Source: Galerina marginata
Taxonomy: Eukaryota > Basidiomycota > Agaricomycetes > Agaricales > Galerinaceae
Assembly: GCA_023014335.1 (NCBI GenBank)
Contig: JAECYW010000013.1
Location: forward strand, 310,001-374,000
DNA: 64,000 nt
Direction of reading: 5' to 3'
In this document: piece after piece, positions 56,561 to 64,000 of the stretch
Layout: every line of letters starts with the position of its first letter
How positions within the stretch are numbered: the stretch's first letter is position 1
The notes under the pieces: model-generated
Seen by the model: the letters and a program-made list of their open reading frames with translations, nothing else
Database searches by the model: none
Told to the model about the DNA's origin: nothing
Made by a program: the position numbers and the translations under genes

Positions 56561-56830
56561 GCACCCCCATAGGAATAAAATAAAAGAATTTGAAGAAGAG
56601 AGCACATAAGGCTATGAGGCACCCCCATGAAAATGTAGAAAGCGAAGAAAAATCACCCCCATAAAAGGAGAGGAAATAAGTAAATAAAATAGAAATAAAA
56701 TAAAAAAGGGCTTGAATTTAATTAAAGAAGGGAGCACGAAAGGCCATGAGGCACCCCCATGAGAATCCAGAAAGCGAAGAAAGAAAGAAGAAAAAAAAAA
56801 AAAAAAAAAAAAATCACCCCCATACAAAGA
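56561..56830 (-). repeat. Repeated PPT-like units with a 132-bp tandem near-duplicate
   Basis: CACCCCCAT occurs at 56562, 56620, 56654, 56752 and 56815. The last four belong to two copies of a unit containing GCACCCCCATGA (56619 and 56751), then AAAGCGAAGAAA, then TCACCCCCATA. The second copy is expanded by a run of about two dozen A residues (56790-56813). Confidence 0.8.
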
Positions 56831-56869
56831 AAGTGAAAGGAAGGGGGATCAACAAGAAAAATTAATGAT

Positions 56870-58162
56870 TTACGGAGGATAATCAAGAGACAAAAGGAGG
56901 TTGAATAGAGTTGCAAGGCGAGGCAAAATGTTTAATGGCATGTTTGAATGCAAAAGGGAAGATAAAAAGGGCAATGAAAGAGAGGAGGGAGGTAGAGGTT
57001 TACATAGAGGAAATGGGGTTTCAATTATGTTGGAAGTGTTGGGAGAAATAAGTGTGTTCGAAGAATTGGGTAAAAGCAGCTGAGGACAAAATTGGACTGG
57101 AGAGGTATAGAGTTGTTGAATTGATTGGGGATTGAAAGTAGGAACAGGGTAAGAAATTATTGGCAGTGATGTTTCAGAAGGAGGATTAATTGGAGGTATT
57201 ATAAAATTAAGGTGGTCAGGCAAAGGGTTAAAAAACGAAGGATGCTGGGGCTGTTGAGTTGATTGAGGATTAAAAGGAGGAATGGGAGAAGAAATAATTG
57301 AAATTGGTGTTTCGGAAAAAGGATTCAAGGGAGGGTTGTTAAATCTAGGAGAATAAAGCGAAGGCCGAGAATTAAACAAGGAATAATCTAGAGAAGAAGT
57401 ATCTGAAATCGGAATTGTCTGTGGTGCTTGAAACACAGAAGGGTCATTATGAAGGAAAGAAAACCCAGAAAAGTGGAATGGTTGTGAATAATTGTCATCA
57501 AGAGGTGCAAAGTGAGCCAATGGGCTAGAGGAATTAAAAACATGGGATTGCAAAGGCACAGAGAGAGCGGAAAATGGCTGATAGGCAGGTGCGTGCAACG
57601 AAATGGCAGGTGTTTGGTTGGTGGTTGACGGAGGCTGAGGAAAAACAGATCCTGGAACTGGAACCTCATATTTGAGAATGAAATATCCATCTATTTTTGT
57701 CAGCGGCAAGTATTTTGGTAAATTTGGTTCGGAGAGACGGCGTTTATGTGAGAAAAGAACCCTTGGTGTTCGAGATGCGATCACGACTTGGCATCCGGTA
57801 GACGTTATTGTGGGGCAGGAAAGAAAGTGGTGTGGGGAGGAAGGAACGTGCCAACAATTTCTCATGCGCAATAAAATGGACTTTCCAGCAGCGAAAACGC
57901 GAATATGGGCATCCCCGACACCTTCAATGGTGATTTTGTTTCCAAAGACAGTGCGATGAACTTGGCGAGAGGGAGTATACGTCGTGAATAGGGATCGGTC
58001 ATTAATGATGTGCGAGGGTAGAGACAGGTCAACGACAAGATGACAAGGAGCTGTACGGGCCGTCCCAGTCAATCGGGATGTCGTTTTCGGTTTGCGACGG
58101 GAAGACGGCTCCGGTTTGGTGGTTGAGGATTTTGTTGAGGAGCGTTTGGATGGCATGTTCAA
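56870..58162 (-). CDS. Protease-like ORF of the LTR element
   Basis: 430 codons, the only long frame in the element. The basic N-terminus (MNMPSKRSSTKSSTTKPEPS) is followed by VVDLSLPSHIINDRSLFTTY, NKITIEGVGDAHIRVFAAGK and MRNCWHVPSSPHHFLSC. This order matches the copia protease and its flank (active site, NDRSLF, EGVG, NVLHVP, LIS). The usual catalytic DSGA/T appears as DLSL, so the enzyme is probably inactive. Residues from about 165 are Pro/Ser/Asn-rich and contain an imperfect internal repeat (SETPISIISSPIPPFNPQS and SETSLPIISYPVPTFNPQS). The frame is open throughout, which suggests it is still selected or is young. Confidence 0.7.
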   Translation of the reverse strand: MNMPSKRSSTKSSTTKPEPSSRRKPKTTSRLTGTARTAPCHLVVDLSLPSHIINDRSLFTTYTPSRQVHRTVFGNKITIEGVGDAHIRVFAAGKSILLRMRNCWHVPSSPHHFLSCPTITSTGCQVVIASRTPRVLFSHKRRLSEPNLPKYLPLTKIDGYFILKYEVPVPGSVFPQPPSTTNQTPAISLHAPAYQPFSALSVPLQSHVFNSSSPLAHFAPLDDNYSQPFHFSGFSFLHNDPSVFQAPQTIPISDTSSLDYSLFNSRPSLYSPRFNNPPLNPFSETPISIISSPIPPFNPQSTQQPQHPSFFNPLPDHLNFIIPPINPPSETSLPIISYPVPTFNPQSIQQLYTSPVQFCPQLLLPNSSNTLISPNTSNIIETPFPLCKPLPPSSLSLPFLSSLLHSNMPLNILPRLATLFNLLLSLDYPP

Positions 58163-58868
58163 AGGAATGAGGCGAGGTCGAAGGATTTACGTGAAAGGGA
58201 GCTGAATGGATGCGTATTCGGAGGGAAAGGAATATTGTGGAGAGGAAGTCTCCGCAGGCAAGCTAGAAAAAGGGCGAGGTAGAGTGCAGACACAGAAAGC
58301 TGAGAAGCTGAATCGTCGAGAGGTGCCGAAAGAGACAAATATATGCGCCAAAAGTACGACAGAAGGTCGCAGTGTTGCAGGAGATTAAATGACCAAGGTG
58401 GCGATAGAAGCCCAGAGTCGAGTATTACGTGGCCGAAAGGAACTGATTGCAAAAACACAGACTTTGACGATGCGAAAACCTAGGAAATAAAGTTGCGTCG
58501 GGAACCGGCTATAGATGCGGGCGCGAAGCAGTTGCACGACAGAAATACAGTAGGGCACTGCAGAGTCGGACAGAAAATGATGAGAGCGGTGAGGAAGATG
58601 CAGGGGATGGCCGGATGTCTTTGACTATCGGGTTCCTTTTGACCGGACGCCTAGAGGCTATCGGGTTCCTGATTTCCTAAGATAACGTTGAAACGACGAG
58701 AGGTTTCGACAGCGCACGCGGAAACCGAATGGGCCAAAGTCGACGTCGGACGAATATACGGTAAAGAGGCCGCAAGGTCGGACAGTGATCAGATAAGATA
58801 AAGGTTTGATTTGATGCGGCTGTGAGAAGCGGCGGTTGTCGTGAAAAATGGTCTATAGCGTTGCGGCG

Positions 58869-58880
58869 GGGCCCATAACC
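58869..58880 (-). other. Primer binding site (initiator tRNA-Met half-molecule type)
   Basis: Minus-strand GGTTATGGGCCC touches the inner edge of the 5' LTR. It is complementary to GGGCUCAUAACC in the anticodon arm of eukaryotic initiator tRNA-Met, with one G-U pair. copia of Drosophila and several fungal Ty1/copia elements use such internal tRNA fragments. Confidence 0.75.
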
Positions 58881-59032
58881 TGTTGACAGGAGCGCAGAGA
58901 CGAGACACGACGGGTGAAAGTAATAGATTGGAATAGAGAACACAGGCGAGTAGCTACGGAATGGGCTAGATACGAGCCGTGGGAATGAATCCTGATGTAG
59001 ACGACTGGAGGGCATGGACTTTTAGTCCAACA
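58881..59032 (-). repeat. LTR, right copy (5' LTR of the element)
   Basis: 152 bp identical to 56313-56464, TGTTG to CAACA. It is followed by the right target duplication AACCT (59033-59037). Confidence 0.95.
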
Positions 59033-59037
59033 AACCT

Positions 59038-59550
59038 CTCAGGGACAATGGCGGCTCGGTTGTGAAGCAACGGCCGTCACACGAAGACCGACTTCCTGTT
59101 TCGGCCACAAACACTTGCGGACTGCACCACCACAGGCTTGGCTTTCATGATCAAAAATTTTCTTGTCGACTGTCTTTTGCGACACAATCAACCATTATAC
59201 TTGCTGTATCCTGGGGAACTCGGGGCTGGTCTGCGCTAGTACTTACTGTCTTTGTTCAGCGTGGTTGCGGAGTCAAGAAGACTCACCGACAGCGCTGTAA
59301 TTGAAAGGGGCCACGCCCATGCTTTTGCATTGTTCCCGCCCGAATCCATTTAAGTATAAAGGGAGATGCTTCCGACCGACTTTCAACCACCACCCACTTC
59401 CTTCCTTCCCCTTTTCTCTCCCGCCTTTTTTTCTCCAGCCAGGCGCTGCGTATCTGCTCAGGCCCAGTATCGCTCGCCCTCGCTGCCAAGTCCAGTCTTG
59501 CCACTGTTCTTTTTATCTTCACTTTCAGATTATTCCATAAATTATCGAGT
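59038..59550. promoter_or_regulatory. Upstream region of the CBM19-like gene, with TATA box
   Basis: About 510 bases between the LTR element and the next start codon. AAGTATAAAGGG at 59352-59363 contains a TATA box 191 bases before the ATG, which would leave a pyrimidine-rich leader of roughly 160 bases. The retroelement lies some 320 bases upstream of this box. Confidence 0.6.
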
Positions 59551-61147
59551 ATGGTCAAACTCTCCGTCGCTTTCCTAGGCCTGGTTGCCGCCTCTGCTAC
59601 AGCCTCTCCGATACTGGTCAAACGAATTGCCCAAGTCATTGTTGACTCCACGGCCAAGTGGGAACAGGCTTGTGTATGTCAATTTCCATTCGTTATCTCG
59701 CATGATGCGTCCAATTAACATTCTATCTTCACACAGTTGGGCGCTGGGGGAGGTTCGAGGTGTAATCCTCTTTCCATCACCGCTTTCTCCACCTTACTTG
59801 CTGCCCCTGGACCTTGCGAGCAGCAAGATGCCGCAGATGGGTTGATGAACCTCAGTAAGGAGCTCAAGAGTAGTGAAATGGTTGCACTTTCGCAGATCTT
59901 TGCTCAACAGCCCAGAAATAGCGTAAGTGATCTCCACCCCACGTCTGTCATTTCCTCTAAATTAATTGCAATTTTCCCATCCGTTCCCAGCCCAATTCGG
60001 TTGCGGTACCGTACTGCCAAAAAGCTCCTCAGAACCCTGAGCTGGATGGGCTATTCCAATGCCAGTTTGTAGGATCTAACCAGAAGGTTTTTGTTGGGAA
60101 TTTAGCTCTCGGTGGTGCCGGAACCATTCCTTTTGGTCGTACAGCCCCTCTTAACCCTCTTGGTTCTTGCCCGGCCAACCCAAGCGGTCCTATCGCGGAT
60201 GGTACCCAGCTTGTTGACATCACCACTAATCCAGGCGTTGGTACGGGCTCTTCCAAGCAAGCCACTAAACCTGCCGCTACCACTGCGAAACCAGCTGCAA
60301 CCTCTAAGGTTGCTGGGACCAAAGGAGCTCCCCCAGCCCAAACTCCCTCTGGTGGTGCAAGTGGCTTCAAGCTCTCGAACGGACAAGCTGCCCAAAAGCT
60401 GAACGCTAAATTTGCTTCCCTCACTCCTAACTCTCCCTGCACTGGTGCGTTTCATAATACAGATTCGCTCTTATCAATTCAATAACCGAGTACGGCTTTT
60501 CAGCTGGTGAAAACGCCTGTATCGGTACCGCCTTCGCTCAGTGTGTCGATGGCAAATTTGTTACCCAGACCTGTGGTGCTGCTCCCCTTACATGTGCCGC
60601 CCTTCCTTTGGTTAATTCTCCCGGAACGTCAATTACTTGCACCACCCTTGCTGAAGCCGCGGCGCGGATTGCCGCGACAGGGGCGGCTGGTGGCTTGACT
60701 GGGTCAGGCAGCGCAGCTTCAAACAAGTCTGTGTCCTCCGATGAAGCAACCGTGCCACCCGCGGCTCCAAAGGAGCCTGCTACTCCTGCTCCCAAGGCAC
60801 CTGCTAGCGGATCTGGCTTCAAACTCCAGAACGGCAAGGACTCACAGGCCCTGAACGCCAAGTTTGCTTCACTCACCGTAAACTCTTCTTGCACTGGTAC
60901 GTTTATTTCACATCCTACGAACACACACCTGAACCTTTTTTTAGCGGGTGAGAACGCCTGCGTCGACGGCAGCTTTGCCCAATGCGTCAGCGGAAAATTC
61001 GTGGTCACAGGTTGTTCCGCCACTCTGACCTGTGCCGCTCTTCCACTCGTCAACTCTAGTGGCACCTCCATTACGTGCACGACCCCGGCCGATGCCCTCG
61101 CGCGTATCCAAGCAACAGGCGCCACGGGTGGACTCACCGGTGCATGA
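59551..61147 (+). CDS. Secreted protein with two CBM19-like cysteine modules
   Basis: Five exons (59551-59673, then starts near 59737, 59991, 60503 and 60947). A signal peptide (MVKLSVAFLGLVAASATA) is followed by an N-terminal domain with few Cys (KWEQACLGAGGGSRC, VPYCQKAPQNPELDGLFQCQ). Two copies follow of a module with the pattern LNAKFASL, AGENACxxxxFAQC, DGKFV or SGKFV, TCAALPLVNSxGTSITC. They are joined by Ser/Ala/Pro/Thr-rich linkers. The Cys pattern resembles carbohydrate-binding module family 19, which binds chitin. An extracellular or cell-wall role is inferred. The intron near the middle of each module is in the same place, as expected for an internal duplication. Confidence 0.85.
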
Positions 61148-63424
61148 ACGTTGAAGCTCCAAACAGCTCCAAGCTCCAACCACGCCAATAATGATTCTGA
61201 TACCTGACGACGCATGAAGATAAGGCCTTTTGACAGGCACTCGGGAAGTACCTCGGAGACTAGGACCAATTCTGGAATAATTTACTTGCTTTATTTTTCT
61301 TTATTCACTTTTTTTAACCCGCCTCCCACTCATTGTTTTTCCCTTCACATTGCATAGGCCTGTTGTATAATAGATGTAAATGTACACGATATTCATCTAA
61401 ATTCAGCGTTGTGTCCGATAACGTCGAAAATGCTCTAACCCGCTTACTGTAAGGTACTGATAGAGAACAGGGACCAAATCCGACGCCGGTGCTCGATGAC
61501 GTTACACAGCGCATATGCAGTACCGGGACTCAGCTGCTTCAGTTAATTGCCTGATCAACCTCCTCCTGGGATACATTTTCTCTCTTCACCGCGCTCAAAA
61601 GGTCAGTCTTGCACCAACTATCGCAATTCCAATCACCATACTGCTGTGTTGCGCCAACAGGACACGTCTGCTCCGAGTCCGCCTGCATTAGGCGCGAAAA
61701 ATAGTGGAGCATTCATGAATGATGTAGATAGGAATATAAATATATGCGGAATCCGGATATTGGATTACACGCAGACATATATACCAAGTGTCGCCTTGGA
61801 CCCAGTCCAGGTAAGTATAATTGTGAACCAGGAGAAGCCTCCTGGCGCCAATCATCGGACTCGGACATCCGATATCCGACGAGCGCTTCAGCGGTACGTC
61901 GTCCTTCAAAGTGACTCGAAGGTTATAATTCAGCTTCAGTAACGGCGCATTATCGTTGGAAATTGAGAAATACATACTGCCACGCAAAACACAACTTATG
62001 TCGCCATTGCGCCATCGTTCGAGTTTCTACGCTAAGTTACGCATTATCCGGACGGCTCTCTTCAAAAATTTCCGAGGATTCCAGTCCTTGGATATAATGT
62101 GAAGTCGGCAAGGCTACGGAGGCGAGCAGCTCAGCCTCTCGGTTTTGGAAGCAACAGGTCAGGTATTTTATAATAAAAGAAACGAAAACGGTGGATTGAA
62201 TTTTTCGGGCATTACATAGCCTGAGGTATAAGATTTATTTGGTGAGCAGAAACTTACAGGGGTTAACCATGGAATCTAGAGTAGAAATACTGGGTCCTTA
62301 AGTATGGCCTGCCGGAAATGGGACTTCCATTCCAGGTACACCTGGGGAGATACGAATAACTGCGTAGCATGCCATTTCTGCATCACAAAAGCTGTTTCAG
62401 TACGGATAGAATATGCATGATAGTGGTTGTGTGATGGTCAAGTAATGATACATAAATTACAGGATTTAAATAATATTGTAGGTCTATCATCTACATAAAG
62501 AGGATGGCGAGTGATAATACAATTGCAAGGATTATTCTTGATCAGTTTTGGTCAAACCGCAAAGGCGTTGGCGATTCTCTCACTGTACAGGGAAATTCAT
62601 GAGGTTAAGAGTTACTTAATAAGTATAGGAGACCTACATGGTGTTTTTGTGCTGCAATATATCTTGCGTCGACTCTACGAAAAGGGAGGTTAGAAATGCA
62701 CCGCAATTGATTCCAGGAGAGTAACACACGGAGAGTGTGAACGCGAGGACGCTCGGACCGCTCATCTTTGTTGCGATTTGGGCAGGCGGTCAGTGCTGGC
62801 TGAGGCGACCTGATGCCTCTTGAAGACGGATTCTTATCTCCGATGGAAGCGACAGCCTGCAAGGTAATGAGCAAGGGAAGAAACAAAGCTAAGGAGGCAT
62901 AGCTACCGAGGTACCAGCGAGAGGAAAAGGGGCGTTGTCGAAGTATCCTTGTGCCATCAGATGGAGAAGGCTTGTGAGTAAGAAGGAAGTCAAGGTTTTA
63001 AAATTCGGGGAGTGGAATTTCGCGGCATTTTAAATAAATTCGACAACCGAGTGAGAGTGAAATGACTTCATGGATGATGTAGTAATGTACTGGGGCCAGT
63101 CCATATGTTTTCCAGATAAGATCTGATCCACTCGCTAATGCTTCCACTTTGACGCAATCACTCATTATGCTGAATAGGGGCAAGTTGGAGCTGTGATCGG
63201 TCAGTGCCAAGCAACAGCATTTCGATCACTGCTGTTCCTGATATTTAATTCTCTGACATAAAGTCGGTGCGAACAATGCGTCCTGCCGACGGATACCCTG
63301 AGACAATGCAGCGGCTAGCGTCGTCGCGCTTGTCAGTTAACCTTCAGAATACAATAAGCTTTAGTCTCCCGAACACTTCTCGTCTTCTGCCACTTGGCCA
63401 GCCGGTGGCACCACTCTTTTTCGC
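61148..63424. other. Long intergenic region, no supported gene
   Basis: About 2.3 kb after the CBM19-like gene. Open frames reach 131 codons but are opposed on the two strands and resemble nothing. I looked for LTR ends, tRNA box motifs and snoRNA boxes and found none convincing. The region is AT-richer than the genes. Confidence 0.45.
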
Positions 63425-63430
63425 TATAAA
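63425..63430 (+). promoter_or_regulatory. TATA box of the small candidate gene
   Basis: CGCTATAAAAAAAGG lies 87 bases before the ATG at 63512, a fitting distance for a fungal TATA promoter with a short leader. Confidence 0.5.
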
Positions 63431-63511
63431 AAAAGGCCTGCCTCCCAGAGAGCACTTCGCAGCGCGACTTCCCTTAAAATACAAGAAAGCCACTCGATAT
63501 CATAGCGCTCA

Positions 63512-63791
63512 ATGCCTTTGTTACCCTTCAACGTGTCATACCTCATCTTCACCCCGAAGCGTGTTCGCCTTCCAGGGGAGGCATCTTCCCCGGGTTCTCC
63601 GACCAAGTCTCGGTATGTCTCTTCACCAGACTTCCAACTCTTTCCTGAATGCTCATTCTCCAAATTTACACCGCACCAGCTCCTTGAAAAGGTCGACAGA
63701 TTTCCCGACCAAAGCAAAATCCTTGCGCTCCCTTGTCGGAGCCAAAGTCCCCCAACCAGAGAAGGAAGATCCCACTGAATCGAGCGTATAA
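63512..63791 (+). CDS. Small spliced protein of unknown function (candidate)
   Basis: Two exons, 63512-63612 and 63680-63791, joined by a GTATGT-CCAG intron, code for 70 residues. The protein starts MPLLPFNVSYLIFTPKRVRL and continues with a Ser/Pro/Lys-rich part ending KEDPTESSV. Splicing joins two frames that are each open only as far as needed, and a TATA box is well placed, which supports a real gene. No signal peptide, CAAX end or known domain is visible. A longer unspliced frame from 63267 covers the second exon but has poor composition before it. Confidence 0.45.
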
Positions 63792-64000
63792 TCGATGGTA
63801 ATCGAGGCGGGAGATTCGAAATAATGACTCCACCACAAATTGTACAATACTACTGTGGGATACCAGAGCGAAGACACTCGTATTCCATATCAATTCTTTC
63901 TCGTTCTTGGATGTTTAATAGGCCCTGAGGCACTTAACGGATATTTGGCGCTTATTTTTTGAGGACTTCGTAGTATATTGACTATAAGAATGAAAAATGG
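63792..64000. other. Right edge, no feature seen
   Basis: About 200 bases after the small candidate gene. Nothing was recognised. Confidence 0.3.

Larger units (their letters stand above)
56313..59032 (-). mobile_element. Non-autonomous copia-type LTR retroelement, complete
   Basis: The element is 2,720 bp. It has two identical 152-bp LTRs beginning TGTTG and ending CAACA, and a perfect 5-bp target duplication (AACCT). On its coding strand (minus) the primer binding site GGTTATGGGCCC abuts the 5' LTR (58881-59032). It pairs with the anticodon-region sequence GGGCUCAUAACC of initiator tRNA-Met with one G-U pair, a half-tRNA priming site like that of copia. A purine tract TGTGGGGGTG lies against the 3' LTR. 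The 2.4-kb interior has one ORF and no reverse transcriptase, RNase H or integrase motifs, so movement would need enzymes from a related element. Identical LTRs indicate recent insertion. Confidence 0.92.

Noticed and set aside
56313..59032. Element considered as an autonomous copia retrotransposon
   Set aside because: No YVDD-type reverse transcriptase motif, no RNase H and no HHCC/DDE integrase in any frame of the 2.4-kb interior.
63267..63511. Unspliced upstream start for the small 3'-end gene
   Set aside because: Composition before 63512 is poor and the TATA box at 63425 lies inside that frame, so the spliced 70-residue model is preferred.
1..64000. tRNA genes and CRISPR-like arrays
   Set aside because: I scanned for GGTTCGA-type B boxes with a matching A box and for regularly spaced repeats and found none.

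Overview
The window comes from the nuclear genome of a basidiomycete fungus, most likely a mushroom-forming agaricomycete. The genes are dense, most carry many short introns of about 50-60 bases, and several are products characteristic of this group: a CCCH-RRM-RBR protein, F-box and BTB proteins, and an Axl2-like cadherin-fold protein. I cannot name the species. No bacterial or CRISPR feature and no tRNA gene was seen. About 23 protein-coding genes are supported, plus one intronic C/D snoRNA and one complete LTR retroelement.

Layout. 1-10.4 kb: the 5' end of a symplekin/Pta1 gene (minus), VMA10 for V-ATPase subunit G, a long Zn2Cys6 transcription factor (minus), ribosomal protein P2 (minus) divergent from ribosomal protein S15, and a CPS1-type M20 carboxypeptidase. 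10.6-22.2 kb: TTI2 (minus), then an accessory-looking island holding an intronless protein with a clan CD peptidase-like His/Cys signature and a short F-box gene. Each island gene is preceded by a copy of the same diverged upstream block of about 650 bp. The island runs up to a CCCH/RRM/RING-IBR gene that ends before the expected RING2, followed by a small membrane protein. 22.4-43.6 kb: housekeeping genes, namely AP-1 gamma-adaptin, SF3B1, a noncoding snoRNA host transcript, a forkhead factor, DNA ligase IV, a Gin4/Hsl1-type kinase and dynein light chain LC8. 43.9-55.8 kb: an Axl2-like membrane protein, importin Kap123, an unresolved small gene, class 2 dihydroorotate dehydrogenase and a BTB protein. 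56.3-59.0 kb: a 2.72-kb LTR element with two identical 152-bp LTRs and a perfect 5-bp target duplication. It encodes only a protease-like ORF. 59.5-64 kb: a secreted protein with two CBM19-like cysteine modules, and a small spliced candidate gene.

Themes. Core genes are often arranged as tight divergent pairs (RPP2/RPS15, LIG4/kinase, AP-1 gamma/membrane protein, SF3B1/snoRNA host). First exons consisting of little more than the start codon recur (VMA10, RPS15, the snoRNA host, KAP123). The most unusual items are the P-loop-directed snoRNA in a near-ORF-less host gene, the duplicated-promoter island with the peptidase-like protein, the RING2-less RBR gene, and the young non-autonomous copia-type element.
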